A stretch of DNA of 64,000 nt from an uncultured Pelagibacteraceae bacterium (GTDB lineage Bacteria > Pseudomonadota > Alphaproteobacteria > Pelagibacterales > Pelagibacteraceae), in assembly GCA_902560805.1 (NCBI GenBank), contig CACENW010000003.1:62001-126000 (forward strand), read 5' to 3'. Below are positions 36,368 through 44,506 of the stretch, one piece after another. Positions within the stretch are counted from its first letter, which is position 1. Every line of letters starts with the position of its first letter. The translations under genes and the position numbers were made by a program. The notes under the pieces were generated by a model, which saw nothing but the letters and a program-made list of their open reading frames with translations, was not told the origin of the DNA and did not search any database.

Positions 36368-37687
36368 TTATCTTGATCCAACACAAATACTATCAAGACA
36401 CATATAATCTTTCAATTGATCAAGTTTTTCTCTTTTAACTACACCTTCCCAAACTGGTCTTGATTTTAAATGATAGGACAGGTTACCAGCATTCCATTCA
36501 TCTCCAAGTACTACATTAATTTCTGAACTGAATTGTTGATCCCATGCGTATTGAGTTTTCATGGCAATTTCTTTTCCCGGATAGTCTGTTCTCTTATCAT
36601 CTTTTAAAAATGAAACATAGGCGTAAAGAACAGGTGATAAAAAGAAAAAGAATAAAAATCCAACCATAAATGGTTTTATTTTTTTTAAATTTATTTGTGA
36701 CCGAAATAGATAAACAATTAATATTCCAAAGAATAAATAAAATGGTGTCATCCACATTGTTCTAATTTTTGACCCTGTTATCAATGAAGTTAAAAACATC
36801 ATAGTAATTGGTAAAAGATTAATTGCTAACAAAAATAATAAATTTTTATCTTTGAAATTAATTTTGAATTTAAGTTTTTTTACCAATAACCACGTCAAGA
36901 TTATAAATGGAATTAATATACCAATCTGTTTTCCTAAAAATAGCAATGGGTATTTGATATGGTCAATTAAACTTGATTGCTCCAAACCTGCTCGTGCAAG
37001 TCCATAAGCAATTGTAATGAATTCATTATTATTAAGCCAAATTAAGTGAGGAACTAAAGCAACTATAAATACTTCAATTATGATCAAGTATTTAAAATCA
37101 AACTTTCTCTCTTTTTTAATAATTAAATAAATAAATAAAAAAGATATTGAAACTAATAAGTAGACAAATAAATATTTTGATAAAAATCCTAATGCACCAA
37201 ATAAACCTATTAAAAAACAATCCCAAAATTTGATATCGTTACCACTATAAATTTTCCAAGAATAATAAGCTGTTAAAGACCAAAAAGGCAATTGGCATAC
37301 ATTTACATTAAACTCTGGTGTAGTAAAATTATAAAAATAAATTGTTTCAATTAATAAAACTGAAATTAAACCAAGAAATTTATTTTTTTGTATTTCATTG
37401 GAAAGTTTAAATACATAATAAAAAGAAATAATTACAAAAATTTGACTTAACAAATAATAAGCCCAATCTTGTGAACCAAAAATTTGAAAAAAAATTTCAG
37501 TAAAGAAAGCACTCATAGGAGGATGCTTTTTAAAACCCCAATCTAAATTACTTCCCCAAGCTAAAGCTTCAATTGTATCCAAGGGTAAATTGTGATTAGT
37601 AATAGTTGGAATCAAAGTCCAAAAAATTAGATGAGATGTAACAAAAATATAAAAAAGATTATCTATATTTTTGTTATTAATGGTCAT
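36368..37687 (-). CDS. GT39-like integral membrane glycosyltransferase
   Basis: A 439-residue protein with about ten transmembrane segments. The first outer loop contains PLDTIEALAWGSNL and then KHPPMSAFFTEIFF, the acidic motif and HPP signature of the PMT/ArnT-type (GT39/GT83) family that transfers a sugar from a polyprenyl-phosphate donor. The acceptor may be lipid A, protein or a glycan. It lies three bases from the GT2 gene, a likely donor-maker/transferase pair, and is the first gene of the long minus-strand run. Confidence 0.8.
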   Translation of the reverse strand: MTINNKNIDNLFYIFVTSHLIFWTLIPTITNHNLPLDTIEALAWGSNLDWGFKKHPPMSAFFTEIFFQIFGSQDWAYYLLSQIFVIISFYYVFKLSNEIQKNKFLGLISVLLIETIYFYNFTTPEFNVNVCQLPFWSLTAYYSWKIYSGNDIKFWDCFLIGLFGALGFLSKYLFVYLLVSISFLFIYLIIKKERKFDFKYLIIIEVFIVALVPHLIWLNNNEFITIAYGLARAGLEQSSLIDHIKYPLLFLGKQIGILIPFIILTWLLVKKLKFKINFKDKNLLFLLAINLLPITMMFLTSLITGSKIRTMWMTPFYLFFGILIVYLFRSQINLKKIKPFMVGFLFFFFLSPVLYAYVSFLKDDKRTDYPGKEIAMKTQYAWDQQFSSEINVVLGDEWNAGNLSYHLKSRPVWEGVVKREKLDQLKDYMCLDSICVGSR

Positions 37688-37716
37688 TTATAAATATTTA
37701 TAACAATTCAGCTTGC

Positions 37717-37744
37717 TTGACACCCCTATTTTGCTGAATATACT
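37717..37744 (+). promoter_or_regulatory. Near-consensus sigma-70 promoter for dksA
   Basis: TTGACA (37717-37722), a perfect -35 box, is followed after 16 bases by TATACT (37739-37744). Transcription would begin near 37751, leaving a leader of about 15 bases before the dksA ATG. Confidence 0.8.
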
Positions 37745-37765
37745 CCGACCATTCAAAATTAAGCT

Positions 37766-38281
37766 ATGCCAAAGACAGCTAAAGCAAAGAAAAAAGTATC
37801 TAAACCAAAAACTAAAGTTGTAAGTAAGCCAAAAAAAACTGCTGCTTCGCCTGTTAAAAAAGTTCCTATAAAAATTTCTAAATCTTACGTTCCAAAAGAA
37901 ACTGAAAAATATATGTGCGAAAAACATAAAGTATTTTTCAGAATGAGATTAAATGAGTGGAAGAAAGAATTAATTAAAGCAAATAATGAAGCTCTTTACA
38001 ATGGAAGTATGGATGACAATAACATTTCCGCTGACCTTGTGGATCAAGCAAGTTCATATATTGATAAAAATGTAGAGATGAAAGCAATTAACAGACAAAT
38101 AAAACTAATTTCTGAAATTGATAAAGCTTTAAGAAGAATTATGGATGATACTTATGGGTATTGTTTAGATACAGCTGAACCAATAGGTTTAAAAAGATTA
38201 ATGGCAAGACCAGTTGCTAAATATACAATCGCTGCACAAGAAAAGCATGAAAAAGACGAAAAAGTTCATGCAGATGACTAA
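37766..38281 (+). CDS. dksA: RNA polymerase-binding transcription factor DksA
   Basis: A 171-residue coiled-coil secondary-channel factor that works with ppGpp to tune rRNA and amino-acid promoters. The first 35 residues form a Lys/Ala-rich tail not found in E. coli DksA. The core follows, with a coiled coil and a DDNNISADLVDQAS tip region. The zinc-finger part reads YGYCLDTAEPIG and retains only one of the four usual cysteines, as in alphaproteobacterial DksA proteins that fold without zinc. The gene has a strong promoter and two short coding frames overlapping its 3' end. Confidence 0.92.
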   Translation: MPKTAKAKKKVSKPKTKVVSKPKKTAASPVKKVPIKISKSYVPKETEKYMCEKHKVFFRMRLNEWKKELIKANNEALYNGSMDDNNISADLVDQASSYIDKNVEMKAINRQIKLISEIDKALRRIMDDTYGYCLDTAEPIGLKRLMARPVAKYTIAAQEKHEKDEKVHADD

Positions 38282-38402
38282 AAAGAATAAGAAGAAAAAT
38301 TCTAAACAAAATTCAATTTCATTTTTGTTTGCAAAGAAATATATTTACTTTTACTACCCTTTTTTTTGGGTACTTCTTTTGTTATATTTATTTACTAAAT
38401 GA
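38274..38402 (+). CDS. Tiny basic single-span membrane protein, coupled to dksA
   Basis: A 42-residue frame. It starts with ATG eight bases before the end of the dksA frame. It has a very basic N-terminus (MTKKNKKKNSKQNS) and one hydrophobic helix (YYPFFWVLLLLYLF), a typical small inner-membrane protein with the positive end in the cytoplasm. The frame ends four bases into the next tiny frame (ATGA). I do not recognise it. The double overlap argues for translation of both small frames; homologues in related genomes would settle it. Confidence 0.5.
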   Translation: MTKKNKKKNSKQNSISFLFAKKYIYFYYPFFWVLLLLYLFTK

Positions 38403-38497
38403 ATAAGAAACTAATTTTTATAATTGGAGCAATTGTATTAATTGAATTGACTGGACACGGGATTTTAACGAATGTATTTCGTTTATTTAGTCAATAA
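38399..38497 (+). CDS. Tiny hydrophobic protein, second small frame after dksA
   Basis: A 32-residue frame starting MNKKLIFIIGAIVLIELTGH and ending VFRLFSQ. It has one probable membrane helix. It begins within the stop codon of the preceding 42-residue frame (ATGA), the usual sign of re-initiation. It ends three bases before the convergent GST gene. It is unrecognised and would be missed by most annotation pipelines because of its length. Confidence 0.45.
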   Translation: MNKKLIFIIGAIVLIELTGHGILTNVFRLFSQ

Positions 38498-38500
38498 TTT

Positions 38501-39127
38501 TTAAACTTTTGGAATTTTTGCATCTTTATCCATAAAAGCATAACCTTTAATAACTGCCTCACGTTCAGAAATCTCTTGATACCATCTAGATAAGTTTTGA
38601 TAATTTTTTAAACCAATATCATGCCACTCATGTCTTGCTAACCAAGGCCAAGTTGCAATATCTGCTATTGTATATTCTGATCCAGCAAGAAATTTCGAAT
38701 CTTTTAATCTTAAATCTAGTTCTCCATAAATTCTTTTTGCAATATTAAAAAATCTTTCTTCACCAAATTGACTTTTTCCAGGATTAAAATGATGAAACTG
38801 ATGATGTTGACCAAACATAGGTCCTACTGTTCCAACTTGAGCCATCAACCATTGATTAATTACTAGTCTATCTTTCTGATCAAAAAGTTTTCCACTTTTT
38901 TCCGCTAAATAAGTTAAAATTGCACCAGACTCAAAAATACTTTTGTTGTTTTCATGATCAATTATTACTGGAATTTTACCAAAAGGACTTATTTTTAAAA
39001 ATTCATTTTTAAATTGCTCTTTATTATAAATATCAACTGGTGATACTTTGTATTCATAACCAATTTCTTCAAGCATTATACTAATTTTCCAAGCATTAGG
39101 AGTATTAGCAGAAAATAGTTCTATCAT
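38501..39127 (-). CDS. Glutathione S-transferase (YfcG/Ure2-like)
   Basis: A 208-residue two-domain GST. The thioredoxin-like N-terminal domain begins IELFSANTPNAWKISIMLEE, the Nu/Ure2-type signature in which Thr/Asn replace the catalytic Ser/Tyr and the protein often shows disulfide reductase activity. FGKIPVI with the cis-proline and the ES pair (FESGAI) bind glutathione. The C-terminal helical domain has the capping-box motif YTIADIATWPW. It overlaps the ferredoxin reductase gene by four bases. Confidence 0.9.
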   Translation of the reverse strand: MIELFSANTPNAWKISIMLEEIGYEYKVSPVDIYNKEQFKNEFLKISPFGKIPVIIDHENNKSIFESGAILTYLAEKSGKLFDQKDRLVINQWLMAQVGTVGPMFGQHHQFHHFNPGKSQFGEERFFNIAKRIYGELDLRLKDSKFLAGSEYTIADIATWPWLARHEWHDIGLKNYQNLSRWYQEISEREAVIKGYAFMDKDAKIPKV

Positions 39128-40140
39128 TTTTTTACCCCAAGTCTTTCTTGTGCAGCCTTTGATGTAGTTGTAAATTCAAATCTTAATTTTTCATCTGGTC
39201 TTGCATATTTAAAGCAACCTCTTGCAGCTAGAGCCCCTTCATGAAAACCTGAAAGAATTAATTTTAATTTACCTGGATAAGAACAAATATCTCCAATTGC
39301 AAATATACCATCAACATTAGTCTCAAAGTTTTCAGTGTTTACTTCGACTGTTTTTTTATTGATATTTAATCCCCAATTTAAAATTGGTCCAAGTTGCATA
39401 ATTAACCCAAAAAAACCTAATACAAAATCAGATTTTAATTCTTTAATTTCTCCTTCATCATGCTTTATATTTACTGAACTAATTTGATTATCACCACTAA
39501 CAGAGTCCATTTGATATTTAGTGTATAAATTTAATTTTCCCTGATCATTTAATTCTTTTACTTTTTGCACACTAGATTCGGCTCCACTAAAGCCTTCACG
39601 TCTGTGAATTAAATTTACTTTAGAAGTGTTTGATAATTCAATTGCCCAATCTAAAGCGGAGTCTCCCCCACCAAATATTGAGATGGTTTTGTCTTTAAAA
39701 ATTGTTTTATCTTTTATTGAGTAGAATAATGAGGATCCTTCAAATTTTTCACATTCTTTAACTGGAAATTTTCTAGGTTCAAAAGATCCAACTCCACCAG
39801 CAATAATAATTGCAGCTACATCAAATTCTTGATTTCCACTAGTTTTAACATGCCAACGATTTTCAGCTTTTTTTAATTCTTCTACTCTTTCATTCAAATG
39901 AAATTTAATATTAAACGGTTTGATTTGTTGAAGAAGATTATTTGTTAATTCCTCTCCAGTACATTCTGGAACTGCAGGAATATCATAAATGGGTTTATCA
40001 GGATAAAGTTCGATACACTGTCCTCCTTGCTTATCTAAATTATCTACGATTTCACACTTAAGTCCTATAATTCCAAGCTGATGAGCGCAAAATAATCCTG
40101 TTGGTCCTGCTCCAATTATTAATACATCTGTTTTATTCAT
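39124..40140 (-). CDS. Ferredoxin--NADP+ reductase, thioredoxin reductase-like type
   Basis: A 338-residue FAD/NADPH enzyme. It has the FAD motif GAGPTGLFCAHQLG (residues 10-23) and the NADPH motif GGGDSALDWA, but no CxxC redox pair. That identifies it as the TrxR-like ferredoxin reductase found in Bacillus and many alphaproteobacteria and rules out a thioredoxin reductase. It would pass electrons between NADPH and the [2Fe-2S] ferredoxin encoded immediately upstream (the stop of one adjoins the start of the other). Confidence 0.92.
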   Translation of the reverse strand: MNKTDVLIIGAGPTGLFCAHQLGIIGLKCEIVDNLDKQGGQCIELYPDKPIYDIPAVPECTGEELTNNLLQQIKPFNIKFHLNERVEELKKAENRWHVKTSGNQEFDVAAIIIAGGVGSFEPRKFPVKECEKFEGSSLFYSIKDKTIFKDKTISIFGGGDSALDWAIELSNTSKVNLIHRREGFSGAESSVQKVKELNDQGKLNLYTKYQMDSVSGDNQISSVNIKHDEGEIKELKSDFVLGFFGLIMQLGPILNWGLNINKKTVEVNTENFETNVDGIFAIGDICSYPGKLKLILSGFHEGALAARGCFKYARPDEKLRFEFTTTSKAAQERLGVKK

Positions 40141-40461
40141 CTAAGTTTGCTTTTCTGGAATGGTAACTTCCAATCCATCTAATTCATCAGAAACAATCAG
40201 TTGACAACTTAATCTACTATTTTGCTTTGGTTCATATGCCATGTCCAGCATATCCTCTTCGCCGTCCTCTTTAGTTGGAAGTTTATCTAACCAATCTTCT
40301 TTTACGTATACATGACAAGTAGCACATGCCATTCCACCTCCACAATCAGCATCAATTCCTGGAATATCGTTTTGAACAGCACCTTCCATCACTGTTAATC
40401 CATTTTGAACATCAATTGTGTGGGTTTTACTATCATGTGTGTAGTAAGTAATTTTTGCCAT
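40141..40461 (-). CDS. [2Fe-2S] ferredoxin, adrenodoxin type
   Basis: A 106-residue electron carrier. The cluster ligands are in [15 protein letters not shown] (three cysteines spaced C-x5-C-x2-C) and the fourth in LSCQLIV. This is the vertebrate/bacterial adrenodoxin-like class, which serves P450s, desaturases and iron-sulfur assembly. It stands between a desaturase gene and a ferredoxin reductase gene on the same strand, so its likely partners are those two. Confidence 0.95.
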   Translation of the reverse strand: MAKITYYTHDSKTHTIDVQNGLTVMEGAVQNDIPGIDADCGGGMACATCHVYVKEDWLDKLPTKEDGEEDMLDMAYEPKQNSRLSCQLIVSDELDGLEVTIPEKQT

Positions 40462-40521
40462 GCGTTATATATAGGTTCTTATCTAAATTGAGCAAGTAAG
40501 TAAAAACAAACTTGATCAGTT

Positions 40522-41523
40522 TTATGCATTTTGAGGTTCTGGTACTTCCTTTTTAAAAAAGTAGTTAGAGTCCTCTGCTTGTTTCATTATAGCTGGTAAA
40601 ATTTCTTTGTAGGCATCAATTAAACCATCATTCGTTCTTGGTAATTGATCTTTAATATGGTGATGAAGTTTATCTAAGTTGTAAGAAGGAACCGTTGGAA
40701 ACATATGATGAGTTACATGATATTCCATTTTCCAGTATAAAAAACTTAAAACAGGGTTTAAATACATTTCTCGCGTAGTGTATCGATGATCTTTAATATC
40801 TCTTGCTAAACCTGCGTGTTGAGTAAAAGAAACAAGTTTATGTAAAGTTCTTCCATAAAATTTTGGTAATAAAAAAAATAAAACTGGTAACCAAGATAAT
40901 GTAATTAAAGACCACAAAATAATTGCAATCCAAATTGCAACAAAAATTCTTGAATTAAAAATAACTTTTGGTTGTGCATTTTCCGGAATGCAGTCTTGCA
41001 TTACTTTTGTTTTTATACCCAATGCATGTTGAATAATTTCGTAAGCTATACTTTTTTTAAAATAAACAAGTTCCATAAAAGGAATTAAATTCATTAATAA
41101 ATTTTTTGGCGTTTCTTTAAAGTTATTTCCATATTCAATTTCATGATCAAATGGATTTTCTGTTGAATATGTATTTCCATGATGAACAAAATGTGTGTAT
41201 CGCCATCTTAAAGGTTCAAAGTTAGAAAGGTATGAAGATATATAGTAAAAAAATTCGTTTAAAGATTTTGATTGAAATGCAGTTTTGTGACCTGTTTCAT
41301 GCCATAATGGATTTGAGAAACCATAAATATTTCCATAAACCAAAAACCAAAAAACAGACCACCATGTGCCCCAAGTTACGTATGCCAAAATTCCTGTTAC
41401 CAATAACAATCCAAAAAAAACAGAAACATGTTGGAGCCCTTTGATGTCAGATTTTTTTGAAAGCTCTTTAAGAACTTCAATATCAACTTTGCATCGGTGC
41501 CATTTTTCTAATTTTACGTCCAT
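40522..41523 (-). CDS. Membrane fatty-acid desaturase/hydroxylase family protein
   Basis: A 333-residue membrane di-iron enzyme. Three histidine boxes are complete: HETGH (around residue 87), HFVHH (around 121) and HVTHH near the C-terminus, followed by MFPTVP. Hydrophobic pairs at about 35-70 and 195-225 span the membrane. Members introduce double bonds or hydroxyls into acyl chains or carotenoids using ferredoxin; here ferredoxin and its reductase follow directly. The substrate cannot be told. It follows the proteorhodopsin terminator. Confidence 0.87.
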   Translation of the reverse strand: MDVKLEKWHRCKVDIEVLKELSKKSDIKGLQHVSVFFGLLLVTGILAYVTWGTWWSVFWFLVYGNIYGFSNPLWHETGHKTAFQSKSLNEFFYYISSYLSNFEPLRWRYTHFVHHGNTYSTENPFDHEIEYGNNFKETPKNLLMNLIPFMELVYFKKSIAYEIIQHALGIKTKVMQDCIPENAQPKVIFNSRIFVAIWIAIILWSLITLSWLPVLFFLLPKFYGRTLHKLVSFTQHAGLARDIKDHRYTTREMYLNPVLSFLYWKMEYHVTHHMFPTVPSYNLDKLHHHIKDQLPRTNDGLIDAYKEILPAIMKQAEDSNYFFKKEVPEPQNA

Positions 41524-41569
41524 AAAAAAAATTATGTATAGTGATTATATATAATTTTATAAAAGACAA

Positions 41570-41607
41570 AAAAAAGGGCAAGTACAAAAATGTACCTGCC
41601 CTTTTTA
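41570..41607 (-). terminator. Terminator of the proteorhodopsin gene
   Basis: GGGCA-a-GTACA (41576-41586) pairs with TGTAC-c-TGCCC (41591-41601) around a four-base loop, with one internal mismatch. Read on the minus strand, the hairpin is followed by eight or nine T-rich bases. It lies 24 bases past the proteorhodopsin stop and before the desaturase start, so the rhodopsin has its own abundant message. Confidence 0.85.
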
Positions 41608-41624
41608 AATTTTAAGTAAAATTA

Positions 41625-42398
41625 TTACTTAGCTCTTTTTCCTGCTGAACTAGTTGCCGCAGCCCAGATTACTAGACCGAATGCAATTTTGTTAATAAAG
41701 TCAGCTAAGTTGTAAACAACGTTAAGTGAATTAGCATCTACACCACCAGTTAAGTAACCAAATACATAACCTAATGGGTAAATCGCCCAACCTACTGTAA
41801 CAATCATTCTCATTGCTCCGAATGCAGTTACAAGAGCTTTGTTACCACTTTTCGCTGCAGCTTTACCAGCTTCACCTGAGAATACTTCATAAAGAATGTA
41901 TACCCAACCTGCCATTCCGATGATGAAACCTAGTGTAGCATTAATATATCCTGCTTCACCTAAGTAACCACCGATAAGCATTACTAGTGAACCAATTAAC
42001 AATCTCCAGAACATTCCAGAGTTTGCTTTACCGATAGCTGCTAGAATTAAATAGAATTCTACCATCTGTAAAGGCACAGTGATTAACCAGTCAATGTATC
42101 TGTAAACAGTCGGCGAGTCTCCAGTAGCAACCCATACTTCTCTCATGTACATGTAGTGTATGAATGCAATACCAGTTACTAGACCAGCAACAATAACTGA
42201 CGTTCTCCAGCCTGATGCGACATTGCCTGCTTCCATGAAAAAGAAAGCAGTCGCTGCTAACATTCCCATAGAGATGATCCAGAATGAAATTCCTACGAAA
42301 TCATCTTGCATCAACATCGTTGCGTCTGCTGCAATAGCTACACCTGAAAAACCTATTAAGGTCATAGCTGCTAGAGCAAACAATTTAAGTTTTTTCAT
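41625..42398 (-). CDS. Proteorhodopsin, blue-absorbing type, light-driven proton pump
   Basis: A 257-residue type I rhodopsin with seven membrane helices and an N-terminal signal peptide ending near AIAA. Helix C reads RYIDWLITVPLQMVEFY. In standard proteorhodopsin numbering this gives the proton acceptor Asp97, Gln105 (blue tuning) and the proton donor Glu108, so it should pump protons outward. The retinal lysine is in FINKIAFGLVIW in helix G. The start has a strong ribosome site (GAGGGAG). Retinal-making genes are not in the window. It probably supplements energy under carbon limitation. Confidence 0.97.
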   Translation of the reverse strand: MKKLKLFALAAMTLIGFSGVAIAADATMLMQDDFVGISFWIISMGMLAATAFFFMEAGNVASGWRTSVIVAGLVTGIAFIHYMYMREVWVATGDSPTVYRYIDWLITVPLQMVEFYLILAAIGKANSGMFWRLLIGSLVMLIGGYLGEAGYINATLGFIIGMAGWVYILYEVFSGEAGKAAAKSGNKALVTAFGAMRMIVTVGWAIYPLGYVFGYLTGGVDANSLNVVYNLADFINKIAFGLVIWAAATSSAGKRAK

Positions 42399-42431
42399 AA
42401 AAAACTCCCTCTTCGTTAGTTTTTATTTATT

Positions 42432-42447
42432 TAGTTTATATAAACTA
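42432..42447. promoter_or_regulatory. Perfect 16-base palindrome upstream of proteorhodopsin
   Basis: TAGTTTATATAAACTA is its own reverse complement. It lies 34-49 bases before the proteorhodopsin start codon, where the promoter's -10 region should be. It may be an operator for a dimeric regulator or simply an AT-rich promoter element. No matching site was seen elsewhere by eye. Confidence 0.45.
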
Positions 42448-42610
42448 GACTTAAGTAACCCTAAGCCAAAGTTGAGGTTAAATAGCAAATTAAATTAGTT
42501 TTATGAAGACTTAATTGTCGTTAATTTACATTGATTTTACTGAATTTTTAAAATTAAATACAATTTATAAGTTAAAAACCAAAAAAAAACAAAAATCGAA
42601 TCAAATTTAG

Positions 42611-44506
42611 ATGTTAGGAAAATTTCAAAGTATTTATGAAAAATCTATAAAAAATCCTGAGAAGTTTTGGCAAGAAGCAAGTGAAGATATCTTTTGGTTT
42701 AAAAAACCAACAAAAATTTTAAATAAATCTAATCCTCCATTCTATAAATGGTTCGAAGATGGTGTGACTAATACTTGTTATAATGCTTTAGACATTCATA
42801 TTGATCAAGGAAGAGGACAAAAAACTGCTTTAATTTACGATAGTCCTATCACAGGTAACAAAGCAAAGTTCACTTATGAAGAACTAAGAGCAAAAGTATC
42901 AAAATTTGCAGGGGCATTAATAAATCAAGGTGTTAATAAGGGTGACAGAGTAATTATTTACATGCCAATGATCCCTGAGGCAGTAGTTGCTATGCTTGCT
43001 TGTGCAAGAATTGGGGCTATACACTCAGTTGTCTTTGGTGGATTTGCCTCAAATGAGCTTGCAAGCAGAATAGATGACAGTAAAGCAAAACTATTAGTAA
43101 CAGCTTCATGTGGTTTTGAACCCGGAAGGACTGTTGAATACAAACCTTTGGTAGATGAAGCAATAAAAATAGCCAATCATAAGATTGAAAAGATGATATT
43201 GTTTCAAAGACCAGGAAATGAAGTCAAATTAAATGCTCCAACTGAGATAAGTTGGGAGGAAGCAGTCTCAAATGCAAAAGATGCTGATTGTGTTGAGATG
43301 AATTCCAATGAATTTGTTTATATTCTTTATACATCTGGAACAACTGGAACACCAAAAGGGATTGTTAGAGATACTGGTGGCCATATCGTTGCTCTAAAAT
43401 GGACTATGAAGAATATCTATAATATTGATACAGATGACATATGGTGGTCAGCAAGTGATATTGGTTGGATTGTTGGGCACTCATACATTGTTTATGCTCC
43501 ATTATTCAAAGGATGTACAACAGTTTTATTTGAAGGAAAGCCTGTTGGAACTCCAGATGCTGGTGCTTTCTGGAAAATTATCTCAAATTATAAAATAAAA
43601 TCTTTATTTACTGCACCAACTGCATTTAGGGCTATCAAGAAAGAAGATCCCGAGGGTAAATTTTTCTCAAAATATGATTTATCTAATTTTGAGAGCCTGT
43701 TCCTTGCTGGAGAAAGAGCTGACCCAGATACTATCAAGTGGGCTGAAAATTTATTAAAGGTTCCAGTAATTGACCATTGGTGGCAAACCGAGACTAGCTG
43801 GGCAATCAGCTCGAATTGTACAGGAATTGAAATGATGAAAACCAAATATGGCTCGGCTTGTAAAGCTGTTCCAGGATATGATGTTAAAATCATTAAACCA
43901 GATCAATCTTTAGCTAAACCTAATGAAATGGGAGATATAGTTGTAAAACTACCCTTGCCTCCTGGAACATTTCCTACTCTTTGGAATGCTGATCAAAGAT
44001 ACAAAGAAAACTATATGACTAATTATGAAGGCTATTATCAAACATATGATGCAGGTCACATTGATGACGATGGTTACATTTGGATCATGTCTAGAACAGA
44101 TGATATTATTAATGTTGCTGGTCACAGATTATCAACTGGTGCCATAGAAGAAGTATTGTCTGAAAATCAATCTGTTGCCGAATGTGCTGTTCTTGGAATT
44201 GCAGATAAACTTAAAGGTCAATTACCAATTGGTTTAATTGTTTTAAAATCAGGTGTTAATAAAGACAATGAAACTATTTCACAAGAATGTGTACAAATGG
44301 TAAGAGATAAAATTGGTCCTGTTGCTGCATTTAAGACCGTTATTGTTATAAAAAGATTACCAAAAACTAGATCAGGAAAAATTTTAAGAGGGACAATAAG
44401 AAAAATTGCAGATGGTGTTGAGTATAAAATTCCACCAACAATAGATGATCTAGCAATTTTAGACGAAATAAAACAAAATCTAATAGAGAATAAAATACTT
44501 ACCTAA
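42611..44506 (+). CDS. prpE: Propionyl-CoA synthetase (acyl-adenylate family)
   Basis: A 631-residue enzyme that activates propionate, and possibly acetate, to the CoA thioester via an acyl-adenylate. The adenylation motifs are YTSGTTGTPKGIVRD (around residue 240), the DHWWQTE block, and PKTRSGKILRGT near the C-terminus, which holds the catalytic lysine. The overall pattern and length fit the PrpE subgroup better than Acs (about 650 residues, with different N-terminal blocks). Its ATG lies 212 bases from the divergent proteorhodopsin gene. Its stop overlaps the start of the SMR gene. Confidence 0.9.
   Translation: MLGKFQSIYEKSIKNPEKFWQEASEDIFWFKKPTKILNKSNPPFYKWFEDGVTNTCYNALDIHIDQGRGQKTALIYDSPITGNKAKFTYEELRAKVSKFAGALINQGVNKGDRVIIYMPMIPEAVVAMLACARIGAIHSVVFGGFASNELASRIDDSKAKLLVTASCGFEPGRTVEYKPLVDEAIKIANHKIEKMILFQRPGNEVKLNAPTEISWEEAVSNAKDADCVEMNSNEFVYILYTSGTTGTPKGIVRDTGGHIVALKWTMKNIYNIDTDDIWWSASDIGWIVGHSYIVYAPLFKGCTTVLFEGKPVGTPDAGAFWKIISNYKIKSLFTAPTAFRAIKKEDPEGKFFSKYDLSNFESLFLAGERADPDTIKWAENLLKVPVIDHWWQTETSWAISSNCTGIEMMKTKYGSACKAVPGYDVKIIKPDQSLAKPNEMGDIVVKLPLPPGTFPTLWNADQRYKENYMTNYEGYYQTYDAGHIDDDGYIWIMSRTDDIINVAGHRLSTGAIEEVLSENQSVAECAVLGIADKLKGQLPIGLIVLKSGVNKDNETISQECVQMVRDKIGPVAAFKTVIVIKRLPKTRSGKILRGTIRKIADGVEYKIPPTIDDLAILDEIKQNLIENKILT

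Noticed and set aside
37688-37927. Minus-strand Phe/Arg-rich frame opposite the dksA N-terminus
   Set aside because: Its composition (runs of FFF, RF, SS) is the reverse-strand image of the Lys-rich dksA tail, not a protein-like sequence.
38355-38372. TACCC, eight T, GGGTA hairpin as a terminator after dksA
   Set aside because: The T run is in the loop and not after the stem, and the sequence is inside the proposed 42-residue coding frame.
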